Shown: positions 1 through 8,979, numbered from the stretch's first letter. The stretch: DNA of 64,000 bases from Tenggerimyces flavus (GCF_016907715.1 NZ_JAFBCM010000001.1:7479420-7543419); one strand, 5' to 3'. Notes: generated by a model from the sequence alone, not told the origin. Numbers and translations: made by a program.

Positions 1-1913
1 TCAGCCATGCCGCGCGGGTACTCGCGGCCAAGGTCGCGAAGGAGACCAGGGTCCGGATCGACCCGGACCGTCGTACCGCGAGTCACACTCAGCTGCTCGC
101 GACTCTGGCAGCGGTCCGGGCGGCGGACTCCGCTGCTTCAACGTTGCGCGAGCCCCTCGAACGGTTCGTCACCCAGACTCAGCCACTCGTCCCAGAGGCC
201 GAACGGGCAACGAGCAAATGGAACCTGTTCTGGGCTGGCCGAGGGAAGAAGCGTTCGGCTCTGGACGCGCTGGCCCAGCTCGACAGGATCCTTGCCGACC
301 CACGCGTCGTCGCGATCTCCGACGCCTTGGACCAGGTGCCATCTGCCGTCGATCCTGGATCGTATGCACCTGACCAGCTTTGGTACGACTACGAGGTAGA
401 CGCAGCGTCGTTCAACTCGCTCCTGTCCACTGTCGGTGGAGCGGGCGAAACCGACGATCTGGAAGCCTCACAGGGATTCATCGACCCCGAGCTGCGGCAG
501 AAGATCACCGCCGTACCTCTCGATACCAGCCTCATGCGGGCCACGCTCCGCAACTATCAGGTCTTCGGCGCCCAGTACGCGGTGCATCAGGAACGCTCGA
601 TCCTCGGTGACGAGATGGGCCTGGGCAAGACTGTGGAAGCTCTCGCAGTGTTCGCGCACATGGCCGCTCGGGGACAGCGTCGATTCATGGTGGTATGCCC
701 GGCCAGCGTACAGATGAACTGGCTGAAGGAAATCGAGCGGCACACCCAGCTCACCGCGTACAGCCTCCACGGGCGGGACCGCGAGGCGACTGGTCGGCGA
801 TGGCTTCGGCAGGGTGGGGTCGCGGTGACCACGTTCACCACTCTCGGGAGTCTTCGATGCATCGCCGATGCGGACATCGCCATGCTCGTGGTCGACGAGG
901 CCCACTATGCGAAGAATCCCGACGCCAAGCGATCCCAGCGTGTCAAGGCTGTCAGTGATCGCGCGCAACGTACGCTTTTTCTCACCGGGACGCCGATGGA
1001 GAACCGGGTTGAGGAGTTCCGAAACCTGGTCGGGTATCTCCAGCCGAGAGTCGCCGCTCGCATCGATCCCAGCGATGGGGTTGCCGGCGCCAAGGCGTTT
1101 CGTAGAGCAGTCGCTCCCGTCTACCTCCGTCGCAACCAGGAAGACGTCCTCACCGAGCTTCCCGACAAGATCGAGGTCGAGGACTGGGTCCAGCTCACTC
1201 GCGCCGACGAAGTCGAATACCGTCAAGCGGTCGTCCGCCGAAACCTCATGGCGATGCGCCAAGCCGCGTACGTCTCCGCAGACTCGGCGAAACTGGAACG
1301 TCTGACGGAGATCGTCGAGGAGGCGTTGGAGGACGGTTTGAAGGTCGTCGTCTTCTCCTATTTCCTCGGCGTCCTGGACACGATCCACAGCAGGCTAGGT
1401 TCAGCCGTCGCGGGTGTCCTGACTGGCTCGGTTCCGCCTGCCACGCGCCAGCAACTCGTCGATGCCTACACTCATGATCGTGAACCGTCCGTCATGCTGA
1501 GCCAGATCGAGGCCGGCGGCGTCGGACTCAACATTCAGGCTGCTTCGGTGGTCGTTCTCGCCGAACCGCAATGGAAGCCGAGCACCGAGGACCAGGCCAT
1601 CGCGCGCGCGTATCGAATGGGCCAGATCCGCAAGGTACAGGTCCACCGGATACTGGCGAAGGAGAGCGTCGACGACCGCATGATCGAAGTGCAGGAGCAG
1701 AAGCGGCTTCTCTTCGACGAGTACGCACGGAAGAGCGACGCCAAGGACGCGGACACCCGAGCCGTGGATGGGTCCCTCCATCGGCCTGCTGATCTTGATG
1801 ATCCCTCCATCTCGAGGGGGCGTCGGATCATCATCGCCGAGCAGCACCGCCTAGGGATCGACGAACATGGCGACGACGCGCGGCCTGAAGCGCCAGATCA
1901 CGCCACTCGTTGA
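1..1913 (+). CDS. SNF2-family DEAD/DEAH helicase, 5'-truncated
   Basis: The reading frame is open from base 3 to the stop at 1911-1913 (at least 636 codons), so the true start lies before the window; the TTG at 144 is only an internal candidate. Seen: Walker A GDEMGLGKT (about residue 202 of the visible part), DEAH box VVDEAHYAKNP (about 297), motif III LTGTPMENR (about 327), and a C-terminal helicase half with EAGGVGLN and QAIARAYRMGQ (about 531-541), the order typical of SNF2/Rad54-like ATPases. Family knowledge: ATP-driven translocases on double-stranded DNA acting in remodelling, repair or phage defence. No restriction or methylation partner is visible on the downstream side. The missing N-terminus could carry a zinc-finger or nuclease domain that would refine the role. 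Family call is secure, cellular role unknown. Confidence 0.93.
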   Translation, partial: SHAARVLAAKVAKETRVRIDPDRRTASHTQLLATLAAVRAADSAASTLREPLERFVTQTQPLVPEAERATSKWNLFWAGRGKKRSALDALAQLDRILADPRVVAISDALDQVPSAVDPGSYAPDQLWYDYEVDAASFNSLLSTVGGAGETDDLEASQGFIDPELRQKITAVPLDTSLMRATLRNYQVFGAQYAVHQERSILGDEMGLGKTVEALAVFAHMAARGQRRFMVVCPASVQMNWLKEIERHTQLTAYSLHGRDREATGRRWLRQGGVAVTTFTTLGSLRCIADADIAMLVVDEAHYAKNPDAKRSQRVKAVSDRAQRTLFLTGTPMENRVEEFRNLVGYLQPRVAARIDPSDGVAGAKAFRRAVAPVYLRRNQEDVLTELPDKIEVEDWVQLTRADEVEYRQAVVRRNLMAMRQAAYVSADSAKLERLTEIVEEALEDGLKVVVFSYFLGVLDTIHSRLGSAVAGVLTGSVPPATRQQLVDAYTHDREPSVMLSQIEAGGVGLNIQAASVVVLAEPQWKPSTEDQAIARAYRMGQIRKVQVHRILAKESVDDRMIEVQEQKRLLFDEYARKSDAKDADTRAVDGSLHRPADLDDPSISRGRRIIIAEQHRLGIDEHGDDARPEAPDHATR

Positions 1914-1940
1914 GCATCCTCGGGGTGCCCCGCGGTTACG

Positions 1941-2294
1941 ATGACCTCCGTGGCCTCTGGAGATCGAGACAGTGACCTGAACGCCGACGGATACTCCCAG
2001 GCAGCTGACGAGTTCGCGGCGGCTACGGAAGGAGTGGCGAGGGCGAAGATGTTCGGGTCGGACGGGCTCAAGGTCGGGACGAAGTTCTTCGCCTCACTCT
2101 CCAGCGAGCACTTCGTCGTCAAGCTCCCCCGCGAACGGGTGGACGAGCTCGTCGAGGCCGGGGAGGGCGTGCGGTTCGATCCGGGGAGTGGGCGGCCGAT
2201 GAAGGAGTGGGTCGCGCTCGAGCCCAAGACCGGGAAGCAGTGCGAGGGGTTCCTCCGCGAGGCTCATGCCTTCGTTTCCGCGACCGCGGTGTGA
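1941..2294 (+). CDS. TfoX/YjbR-like small protein
   Basis: A 117-residue soluble protein. The central part (ARAKMFGSDGLKVGTKFF, then VVKLPRERVDELVEAGEG and MKEWVAL) resembles the TfoX N-terminal domain, a small alpha/beta fold also found in stand-alone actinobacterial proteins of unknown function. It lies 27 bp after the helicase stop on the same strand. TACGAT at 1937-1942 looks like a -10 element; if so, the ATG at 1941 falls inside it and the in-frame GTG at 1950, 7 nt downstream, would be a leaderless start giving 114 residues. No membrane segment or catalytic motif is seen. The family call rests on the shape of the motif only. Confidence 0.7.
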   Translation: MTSVASGDRDSDLNADGYSQAADEFAAATEGVARAKMFGSDGLKVGTKFFASLSSEHFVVKLPRERVDELVEAGEGVRFDPGSGRPMKEWVALEPKTGKQCEGFLREAHAFVSATAV

Positions 2295-2307
2295 TACGCA
2301 AGAGGGT

Positions 2308-3051
2308 ATGAGCGATTTCGAGGGGCAGGCCGCCGTTGTCATTGGGGCTGGGGCGGGGATTGGGCGGGCCGTCGCGATCTTGCTGGCCCAGAGGGGTGCC
2401 AGCGTGGCCTGTGTGGACCGCGACCAGGACACGGCGCAGAAGACCGCGCAGGAGATCGGCCCCAGAGCCATCGCGGTGAGCGCGGATGTCAGCGACGAGA
2501 CGAGTGTCCAGACAGCGTTCGAGCAGGCAGAGAACGCGTTCGGCCAGGTTCACATCGCGATCAACTGCGCCGGCATCTCTGGCACCACCGGCAAGCAGAG
2601 CCACGAGGTCGAGCTCGACGACTTCGACCGGGTCGTCAAGATCAACTTGCGCGGCGCCCTCGTCGTCAGCCAGACCGCCCTCAGGCACATGCTCCAACAC
2701 AACTACGGCCGCATCGTGCACGTCGCGAGCATCGCCGGCAAGGAGGGGAACGCGAACATGATCGCCTACTCCGCCACCAAGGCCGGCATGATCGGCATGG
2801 TCAAGGCGCAGGGCAAGGAGTACGCCGAAACGGGCATCACGGTCAACGCGCTCGCGCCGGCCGTCATCCGCACCGATCTCGTCGCCGCGCTGCCCGACGA
2901 GGTCGTCACCTACATGACCGACAAGATCCCGATGAAGCGCACCGGCACCGTCGAGGAGGCCGCGGCCATGCTGGCGTTCATCGCCTCCAAGGACTGCAGC
3001 TTCACCACCGGCTTCACCTTCGACCTCACCGGCGGCCGCGCCACGTACTAG
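2308..3051 (+). CDS. SDR-family NAD(P)-dependent oxidoreductase
   Basis: Classical short-chain dehydrogenase of 247 residues. Seen: cofactor motif GAGAGIG (13-19), an acidic residue after the second strand (D37, suggesting NAD preference), NCAG (86-89), and the catalytic Ser141-Tyr154-Lys158 in YSATK. The ATG at 2308 is chosen because it follows an AGAGGG stretch and removes a non-homologous N-terminal extension. Family role: oxidation or reduction of a sugar, polyol or 3-oxoacyl substrate; FabG-like enzymes have the same signature, so the substrate cannot be read from sequence. It converges on the IclR gene (4-bp 3' overlap). Position beside an IclR regulator and an arabinofuranosidase/ABC importer locus makes a sugar or sugar-acid substrate plausible (inference). 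Confidence 0.9.
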   Translation: MSDFEGQAAVVIGAGAGIGRAVAILLAQRGASVACVDRDQDTAQKTAQEIGPRAIAVSADVSDETSVQTAFEQAENAFGQVHIAINCAGISGTTGKQSHEVELDDFDRVVKINLRGALVVSQTALRHMLQHNYGRIVHVASIAGKEGNANMIAYSATKAGMIGMVKAQGKEYAETGITVNALAPAVIRTDLVAALPDEVVTYMTDKIPMKRTGTVEEAAAMLAFIASKDCSFTTGFTFDLTGGRATY

Positions 3052-3815
3052 ACCCGGTGCCCCAGCCGCCGCGAGAGTTCGTCCGCGCCGGAACGTACGT
3101 GCGACGCCAGCTCCGCCCCGCGCTTGTCGTTCCACCGCACGATCGGCACCGAGATCGACATCGCCGCCACCGCCTCGCCACCGGTCGAGAGGATCGCTGC
3201 CGCCACGCAGCACACCGACTCGTTCGACTCGCAGTTGTCGTACGCCAACCCGTCGGAACGGATCTCCGCCAAGCGCCGCCGCAACGTACGGGGCGACGTG
3301 ATGCTCCGCCGCGTCAGCCCCTCCAGCTTCTCGTCCAGCGGGAACAGGACAGCCAGCCGCTCGTCCGGCAGGCTCGCCAGCAGCCGCAGCCCCACCGCCG
3401 TGCAGTGCGCCGGCAGCCGACGCCCGACCGCGGACACCATCCGCACCGACGCCGTGCTGTCGATCTTCGCCACATACACCACGTCCGTGCCGTCCAGCAC
3501 CGCCACGTGCACGGTCTCGCCGCACGACGCGGCCACCTCCGCCGCCACCGCCTGCCCCTCGCGCGCGATGTCCAGCCGTTCCGCGTACGTCGACCCGAGG
3601 TGGAAGAGCTCGACCCCCAGCCGGAACCGGTTCGAGTGATCCGGAACGGGCGACAGGTAGGACCGCTGCACCAGCGTGTTCACCAGCTCGTGCACCGTCG
3701 TCCGCGGCAGCCCCAGCAACGACGTGATCTCCGGGATGGACAGCGCTTCCCGGTGCCCGAACAGCTCGAGGATGTCGAGTGCACGTACGACGGCAGGCAC
3801 TGACCGGCCGACCAT
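3048..3815 (-). CDS. IclR-family transcriptional regulator
   Basis: A 255-residue DNA-binding regulator. The N-terminal winged helix-turn-helix spans about residues 8-65 (recognition region IPEITSLLGLPRTTVHELV) and the C-terminal IclR effector-binding domain about 75-250. The ATG at 3815 follows GGAGG. It is transcribed away from the U32-like gene; the 101-bp intergenic region between them holds a palindrome (3880-3895) inside a 41-bp block that recurs at 6592-6632 between the arabinofuranosidase and the sugar-binding protein. That shared site makes this protein the likely local regulator of both promoters and of itself (inference). Family members bind small carboxylic or sugar-derived effectors; the ligand here is unknown. 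Confidence 0.92.
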   Translation of the reverse strand: MVGRSVPAVVRALDILELFGHREALSIPEITSLLGLPRTTVHELVNTLVQRSYLSPVPDHSNRFRLGVELFHLGSTYAERLDIAREGQAVAAEVAASCGETVHVAVLDGTDVVYVAKIDSTASVRMVSAVGRRLPAHCTAVGLRLLASLPDERLAVLFPLDEKLEGLTRRSITSPRTLRRRLAEIRSDGLAYDNCESNESVCCVAAAILSTGGEAVAAMSISVPIVRWNDKRGAELASHVRSGADELSRRLGHRV

Positions 3816-3857
3816 CCCGCCTCCGAAGGGTTGACGCCACCTACGTCCCGTGGTGAC

Positions 3858-3898
3858 GATGTTCGAGTAACCGTATGGTGTCCGATATCTCGAACAAG
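3858..3898. promoter_or_regulatory. Putative IclR operator, site 1
   Basis: A 41-bp block with GATGTTC at its left end and ATCTCGAACAAG at its right end, enclosing the near-palindrome GTCCGATATCTCGAAC (3880-3895). It matches 31 of 41 positions, without gaps, with 6592-6632. It lies between the divergent IclR and U32-like genes, so it could control both. Assignment to the IclR protein is inference from position. Confidence 0.6.
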
Positions 3899-3916
3899 CT
3901 CAAGAGACGGTGCAAC

Positions 3917-4864
3917 GTGGTCGACAAGAACCCACGCCAGTTGCTCGAAGGACTCGGCCTACCAGGTCGCGACTTTACCGAGCTTCCGTCGTCGTCGAAG
4001 CGATTCCCGGACGGAGTTCGCTACCGCGTCGAGATCCCGAGCACGGAAGGTCCCGCCTGTCTCGCCGCGGCGCTGGAGGAAGCCGCCAGGCTCGGCGTAC
4101 CCGTACGGCGCATCTCCCAAGGCAGCGGGGTCTTCCTGCTCACCGACGACGAGATCGACGAGATGGCCGATCTCGCGAGCGAGGCCGGCGTCGAGGTCAG
4201 CCTGTTCGCGCGCCCCGCGGCGGGCTGGGGTACGTCGGCCGCCGCCCGCGCGCCCGCCGGCGGTGTCTTTGCTGCCTCCGCGCACGGCCAGGACCAGGTA
4301 CGCGCCTGCCTCGACGATGCCCTGCGCGCCGCCGAGCACGGCATCCGCTCGGTGTTGATCTCCGACATCGGCGTGCTCTCGGTCTTCGGGCAGCTGCGCG
4401 CGCGAGGCGACCTGCCGCCGGACATGCAGGCGAAGGTCTCCGTCATGCTGCCCGTCGCGAACGCCGCCACCGCCCGCGTCCTGGAGGACCTCGGCGCGGA
4501 CACGCTCAACCTGGTCACCGACCTGACGCTCGGCGAGATCGCCGCGATCCGTTCCACGGTGGACATTCCGCTCGACGTGTACGTGGAGTCGCCCGACAAC
4601 ATCGGCGGATTCCTCCGCCACCACGAGCTTCCGGAACTGATCGAGGTCGCCGCGCCGGTGTACGTCAAGTTCGGCTTGCGCAACGCGCCGGACGTCTACC
4701 CGTCAGGCACGCACCTCGACGCGACCACGGTGGCGCTGACCCGCGAACGCGTACGCCGCGCCCGCCTCGGCCTCGACCTGCTGCAGCGCTCCGGCAACAC
4801 CGAGAAGACCTCCGACCCCGGCGCCGCCGGCCTCGCCGTCCCGGTCAACCCCTCCCCTCGCTAG
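3917..4864 (+). CDS. U32-peptidase-like TIM-barrel protein
   Basis: 315 residues from the GTG at 3917, which follows GAGACGG. An in-frame ATG at 3875 exists but would put the start inside the conserved operator block at 3858-3898, so the GTG is preferred. The protein has repeating beta-alpha units and the stretch APVYVKFGLRNAP near residue 250, typical of actinobacterial proteins annotated as U32 peptidase family (collagenase-like TIM barrels). Proteolytic activity is not proven for this branch and no cysteine-rich cluster as in the RlhA/UbiU members is visible. It is divergent from the IclR gene and convergent with the arabinofuranosidase, from which it is separated by a strong hairpin. Function unknown; it may belong to the same regulon. 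Confidence 0.6.
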   Translation: MVDKNPRQLLEGLGLPGRDFTELPSSSKRFPDGVRYRVEIPSTEGPACLAAALEEAARLGVPVRRISQGSGVFLLTDDEIDEMADLASEAGVEVSLFARPAAGWGTSAAARAPAGGVFAASAHGQDQVRACLDDALRAAEHGIRSVLISDIGVLSVFGQLRARGDLPPDMQAKVSVMLPVANAATARVLEDLGADTLNLVTDLTLGEIAAIRSTVDIPLDVYVESPDNIGGFLRHHELPELIEVAAPVYVKFGLRNAPDVYPSGTHLDATTVALTRERVRRARLGLDLLQRSGNTEKTSDPGAAGLAVPVNPSPR

Positions 4865-4902
4865 CCCCCAGCCCGCCACCACCGCCCGCCTCCCGCCCCT
4901 CC

Positions 4903-4960
4903 AAAGTGTGGGGTTCTGGTAGCGACACGCTGGCGTGTCGCTACCAGAACCCCACACTTT
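4903..4960. terminator. Very long perfect inverted repeat between convergent genes
   Basis: Arms 4903-4930 and 4933-4960 are 28-bp perfect reverse complements separated by 2 bp. The left arm starts AAAGTGTGGGG, the right arm ends CCCCACACTTT. It sits between the stops of the convergent U32-like (4864) and GH51 (5019) genes, as expected for a bidirectional terminator. Length and perfection are unusual for an ordinary terminator. Confidence 0.75.
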
Positions 4961-5018
4961 GCGACCGTGCAAGGAGGGTCAGCCGAGGTGGGTGCGGAGG
5001 TGGGCGGTCAGGGGACGG

Positions 5019-6530
5019 TCAGCTGGGGGTGGTGGTGAGGCGGATCAGGCTCCAGGAGAGCGGCGGCAGCTCCGCCTCGAGTCGGCCGTCGGCGAGAGAA
5101 GGCGCCGGCTGAGTACGTGGCACCACCCGGTCGGGCGCGTCCTTGGTGTTGATCGCGTCCCGGTCCGAGTCGAACAAGGCCACGTGCTCGACCACCCGCG
5201 CCGAGGGCAGAGACCGGAGGTCAGCAGACAGCACCAGCGGCTCCGTCAAGGAACGGTTGACGGCAAACACAGCCACCGCGCCAGAAGACTCGTCATAGGT
5301 CACGGTCGCGTCCAACTGCGGCACATCTCCGTACAAAGGCGTCGAGACCAGCGGCGACACCGGCTCCACCCGCAGCGCTGCCCCCACTCCGTGAGCGAAC
5401 GCCAGAGCCATCGGGTGATAGCTCGACTGCCGCCAAGCCGGCCCGCCGTTCTCCGTCGTCATCGGCGCGATCACGTTCACCAGTTGGGCAAAGCACGCGA
5501 TCTTCACCCGGTCCGCGTGCCGCAGCAGGCTGTTGAGCAGCGACCCCACGACGACCGCGTCCATCACCGAGTACTCGTCCTGCAGGATCGGCGGCGCCTC
5601 CGTCCACGGATCCACCGTGTCCTGCCAGGAGCCGCCGGAGTACCACACGTTCCACTCGTCGTACGACAGGTCGATCCGCTTCGACCGGCCGAGCTTCGCC
5701 CGGGCGTAGTCGCACGAGGCCACCACGGCCTCGATCATCTCGTCCATGTCGACACCGGAAGCCAGGAATGACGCCACGTCGCCGTTGCGCGGCGCGTAGT
5801 AGGAGTGCAACGACACGTAGTCGACCACGTCGTACGTGTGCTCCAGCACCTCCGCTTCCCACGAGGCGAACGTCGGCATCCGCCGGTGCGACGACCCGCA
5901 GGCGACCAGCTCGAGCGACGGGTCCACCATCCGCATCGCCTTCGCGGTCTCGGCCGCCAACAGGCCGTACTCACGCGCGGTCTTGTGCCCGATCTGCCAC
6001 TGTCCGTCCATCTCGTTGCCCAAGCACCACAGGCGAACGCCGTGCGGATCCTTCGCGCCGTTCCGCACCCGCTGGTCCGACCAGTACGAGCCCGCCGGAT
6101 GGTTGCAGTACTCCACCAGCTCGGCCGCCTCGGCGACGCCGCGGGTCCCGAGGTTCACCGCCATGATCGGCTCGGTCGCCGCCTTGCGACACCACGCCGC
6201 GAACTCGTCCACCCCGACCTGGTTGGTCTCCAGCGTCTTCCACGCGAGCTCCAGCCGGCGCGGACGGTCGGCCTTCGGCCCGATCCCGTCCTCCCAGTTG
6301 TAGCCGGAGACGAAGTTGCCGCCGGGATAGCGCACGGCGGTCACCCCGAGCTCGCGCGTCAGCTCCAGAACGTCGGTCCGGAACCCGTCCTCGTCGGCGG
6401 AGGGGTGATCCGGCTCGTAGATGCCGCCATAGACACAGCGTCCGAGGTGTTCGACGAACGAGCCACGAATCCGCGGATCGATATCGCCGATCTTGAACGC
6501 GGGATCCACGACGATGCTGGCCTTGTCCAC
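5019..6530 (-). CDS. GH51 alpha-L-arabinofuranosidase (intracellular)
   Basis: 503 residues, the usual GH51 size. It hydrolyses terminal alpha-L-arabinofuranosyl residues from arabino-oligosaccharides. Seen: (beta/alpha)8 barrel signatures VRYPGGNFVSGYNWEDGIGP, general acid/base Glu173 in GNEMDG and nucleophile Glu292 in YDEWNVWY, matching family spacing, then a C-terminal beta-sandwich. The start is the GTG at 6530, preceded by GGAGG at 6 nt; the upstream in-frame extension lacks a binding site. There is no signal peptide, so it acts in the cytoplasm on imported oligosaccharides. It is divergent from the ABC importer genes and shares the promoter region with operator site 2. The stop codon lies just after the 4903-4960 hairpin. 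Confidence 0.95.
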   Translation of the reverse strand: MDKASIVVDPAFKIGDIDPRIRGSFVEHLGRCVYGGIYEPDHPSADEDGFRTDVLELTRELGVTAVRYPGGNFVSGYNWEDGIGPKADRPRRLELAWKTLETNQVGVDEFAAWCRKAATEPIMAVNLGTRGVAEAAELVEYCNHPAGSYWSDQRVRNGAKDPHGVRLWCLGNEMDGQWQIGHKTAREYGLLAAETAKAMRMVDPSLELVACGSSHRRMPTFASWEAEVLEHTYDVVDYVSLHSYYAPRNGDVASFLASGVDMDEMIEAVVASCDYARAKLGRSKRIDLSYDEWNVWYSGGSWQDTVDPWTEAPPILQDEYSVMDAVVVGSLLNSLLRHADRVKIACFAQLVNVIAPMTTENGGPAWRQSSYHPMALAFAHGVGAALRVEPVSPLVSTPLYGDVPQLDATVTYDESSGAVAVFAVNRSLTEPLVLSADLRSLPSARVVEHVALFDSDRDAINTKDAPDRVVPRTQPAPSLADGRLEAELPPLSWSLIRLTTTPS

Positions 6531-6591
6531 TAAGTCCTCCGGATGACAGCGCGAACGAACCGTTGACGCCAACAGAACACGATCGTAGCCT

Positions 6592-6632
6592 GATGTTCAA
6601 TATCACGTACGGCGTTCGAGATCTCGAACAAG
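6592..6632. promoter_or_regulatory. Putative IclR operator, site 2
   Basis: A 41-bp block matching the 3858-3898 block at 31 positions, containing the perfect 16-bp palindrome GTTCGAGATCTCGAAC (6614-6629). It lies 60 bp before the sugar-binding protein start and 62 bp before the divergent GH51 start, positioned to control both. Confidence 0.65.
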
Positions 6633-6691
6633 GTTCGCTGCGGGGAATCGAATCGGCGTCGAACGGAATCGAACTGCGGAGGTTCCCTGCC

Positions 6692-8029
6692 ATGCAGACG
6701 TTTCCGAAACACGGTGTGAGCCGGCGGGACCTCCTCGGATCCGCTGGCCTGCTTGCACTTTCGGGAGCACTGGTTGGATGCGGCGTCGCCCGGTCGGGCT
6801 TCACCGGTCAGCCACCTGCCGCGAACGTCCTCACGTACTGGAACCTCCTCGGTGGCGGCGACGGCGTCCGCATGAAGGAGATGGAGGCCGTCTACCAGAA
6901 GGCCAATCCGGACGTCGACCTCGAGGCCGTCACGCTGACCTGGGGCAATCCGTACTACACGAAACTCTCCCTTGCCACGTTGGGCGCCCAGCCGCCGGAT
7001 GTGGCCATCTCCCACCTCACGCGGGTGTCGACCCTGGCCACTGCCGGACTGCTGCAGCCGTTCCCGCCCGAGGCGCTGGCACGGCACGGCATGACACCGG
7101 ACAAGTTCGTCGAACGGGCGATCCAGGGCGGAACGATCGACGGCCAGATCTACGCGATCCCGCTCGACACCCACCCGTTCGTGATGTTCTACAACACCGA
7201 CATCTGCGAGAAGGCCGGCCTGCTGGACAGCGACGGCAATCTCAAGGACGTCGACGACCCGGAGGCGTTCATCGACGCGATGGCGGCGGCCAAGGGCATC
7301 ACGAAGGCCTGGGGCGGCGCGATGTCGACGATCGCCGACCCGGCGACGGACTGGCGCTGCTTCTTCACCCTCTACAGCCAGCTCGGCGGCACGCTGCTCA
7401 CCGGATCGGCGCCGGAGCAGATCGTCGAGACCGACAAGGCGGTCGAGGTCCTCAAGTACATGAGAAGGCTCACCGTCGAGGAGAAGGTGATGCCGACCGA
7501 CATCGACTACGGCGGTGCGGTCGCCCTGTTCGCCAACGGACGCGCGGCGTTCTACTTCGAGGGTGAGTGGGAGGTCAGTACGTTCCTCACCGCGAAGATG
7601 CCGTTCAGCATGCAGCGTTACCCGTTGCTGTTCGGCGAGGAGTACGCAGTGCAGGCCGACTCGCACACGTTCGTCCTCCCCGGCCAGGCCGAGATCCCCG
7701 ACGATCGGCTCGACCGGACGCTCGGATTCATCCGGTCCATGCTCGACCAGGGCCTCACCTGGGGCGGCGGGGGCCACATCCCGACCTGGCTTCCGGTCCA
7801 GGAAAGCGCCGAGTACAAGGCGATCAAGCCGCAGTCGAACTACGCCGACGTCGCCGAGAGCGCGGTGTACGACCCACCCGCGTGGTACTCCGGCTCGGGC
7901 TCGAACTTCGAGAACATCGCCGGCGCGGTGATCGGCGAGGTCCTCACCGGACGCAGCCAACCCGAAGCCGCCGTGACCCGCATGCAGATCGGCATCAGCA
8001 AGCTCGCTCGTACGCCGTCCCCGTTGTAG
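6692..8029 (+). CDS. ABC transporter sugar-binding lipoprotein
   Basis: 445-residue extracellular solute-binding protein (family 1, carbohydrate type). The N-terminus has a twin-arginine motif SRRDLLG (10-16), a hydrophobic stretch and lipobox LVGC with Cys30, indicating Tat export and lipid anchoring. Periplasmic-binding-protein features follow (TYWNLLGGGDG near 45; DVAISHLTRV; ALFANGRAAFYFEGEWE). The start at 6692 follows CGGAGG, and all upstream in-frame starts lie over the operator. It is the first gene of an importer operon with two permeases; no ATPase is present here, so a shared MsiK-type ATPase encoded elsewhere is likely, as is common in actinobacteria. Arabinose-containing oligosaccharide as ligand is inferred from the divergent GH51 enzyme. 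Confidence 0.94.
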   Translation: MQTFPKHGVSRRDLLGSAGLLALSGALVGCGVARSGFTGQPPAANVLTYWNLLGGGDGVRMKEMEAVYQKANPDVDLEAVTLTWGNPYYTKLSLATLGAQPPDVAISHLTRVSTLATAGLLQPFPPEALARHGMTPDKFVERAIQGGTIDGQIYAIPLDTHPFVMFYNTDICEKAGLLDSDGNLKDVDDPEAFIDAMAAAKGITKAWGGAMSTIADPATDWRCFFTLYSQLGGTLLTGSAPEQIVETDKAVEVLKYMRRLTVEEKVMPTDIDYGGAVALFANGRAAFYFEGEWEVSTFLTAKMPFSMQRYPLLFGEEYAVQADSHTFVLPGQAEIPDDRLDRTLGFIRSMLDQGLTWGGGGHIPTWLPVQESAEYKAIKPQSNYADVAESAVYDPPAWYSGSGSNFENIAGAVIGEVLTGRSQPEAAVTRMQIGISKLARTPSPL

Positions 8030-8037
8030 GAGGATCC

Positions 8038-8979
8038 GTGGGCACCGCAACGACATTGCCGCCGCGGACTGCCGAAACACCCGCGACGCAGCCACACCGA
8101 CGGGATCGGAGAACACTGTCGGGGCTGGGCTTCCTCGCGCCGTTCCTCGTTCTCTACATCCTGTTTCTGTTCGGGCCGAGCCTGTACGGCTTCGTGATGA
8201 GCTTCTTCAACGCGAGCCTTGTCAAGGGCGGCTTGTCAAGCTTCGCCGGATTCGGCAACTATGCCGAGGCGTTCAGCACACCGGAGTTCTGGTCCGCGCT
8301 GTGGCACACGGTGTGGTTCACGATCCTCACCACTCCCCCGCTGGTCGTTCTCGCGCTGGTGTTCGCCTTGCTCGCGGACCGGCTCGTGCGCGGCCGGTGG
8401 TTCTTCCGGCTGGTGTTCTTCGCGCCGTACGTCCTCCCGTCCGCCGTCGTCGCGTTGATCTGGGTCTGGCTCTACACGCCGGACCTCGGCCTGTTGAACG
8501 ACTGGGTCGCGAAGCTCCCCGGCAACCTCGCCGCGCCGACCTGGCTCGGCGACCCGAGCTGGGCGATGATCTCGGTCGCGCTCACCACGGTCTGGTGGAC
8601 GATCGGCTTCAACTTCGTGCTCTATCTCGCCGGCCTGCAGGACATCCCGCGCGATCTGTACGAGGCCTCGGCGATCGACGGCGCCTCACCGTGGAAGCAG
8701 ATCACGCGCATCACGATCCCGCTGCTCGGTCGTACGACCACACTCGTCGCCGTCCTCCAGGTCATCGCGTCGCTGAAGATCTTCGACCAGATCTACCTGA
8801 TGACGGGCGGCGGTCCGGACTTCGCGACGAGACCGGCGATCCAGTACATCTACGACGTCGGCTTCACCGACTACCGCGTCGGGTACGCGTCGGCGGTCTC
8901 GATGGTGCTGTTCGCGTTGATCCTCGTCGTCTCCCTCGTCTGGTTCTGGCTGGTACGCCGGCAGGAAAGGGTGTCGTGA
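8038..8979 (+). CDS. ABC sugar permease (MalF/UgpA type)
   Basis: 313 residues with six predicted membrane helices, beginning FLAPFLVLYILFLFG. The EAA coupling motif (YEASAIDGASPWKQIT) in the late cytoplasmic loop docks the ATPase. The GTG at 8038 is chosen because TAGGAGGA directly precedes it and overlaps the stop of the binding-protein gene. It is followed by the second permease with a TGATG overlap, so the two are translationally coupled. It forms the membrane channel of the importer with the next gene. Confidence 0.94.
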   Translation: MGTATTLPPRTAETPATQPHRRDRRTLSGLGFLAPFLVLYILFLFGPSLYGFVMSFFNASLVKGGLSSFAGFGNYAEAFSTPEFWSALWHTVWFTILTTPPLVVLALVFALLADRLVRGRWFFRLVFFAPYVLPSAVVALIWVWLYTPDLGLLNDWVAKLPGNLAAPTWLGDPSWAMISVALTTVWWTIGFNFVLYLAGLQDIPRDLYEASAIDGASPWKQITRITIPLLGRTTTLVAVLQVIASLKIFDQIYLMTGGGPDFATRPAIQYIYDVGFTDYRVGYASAVSMVLFALILVVSLVWFWLVRRQERVS

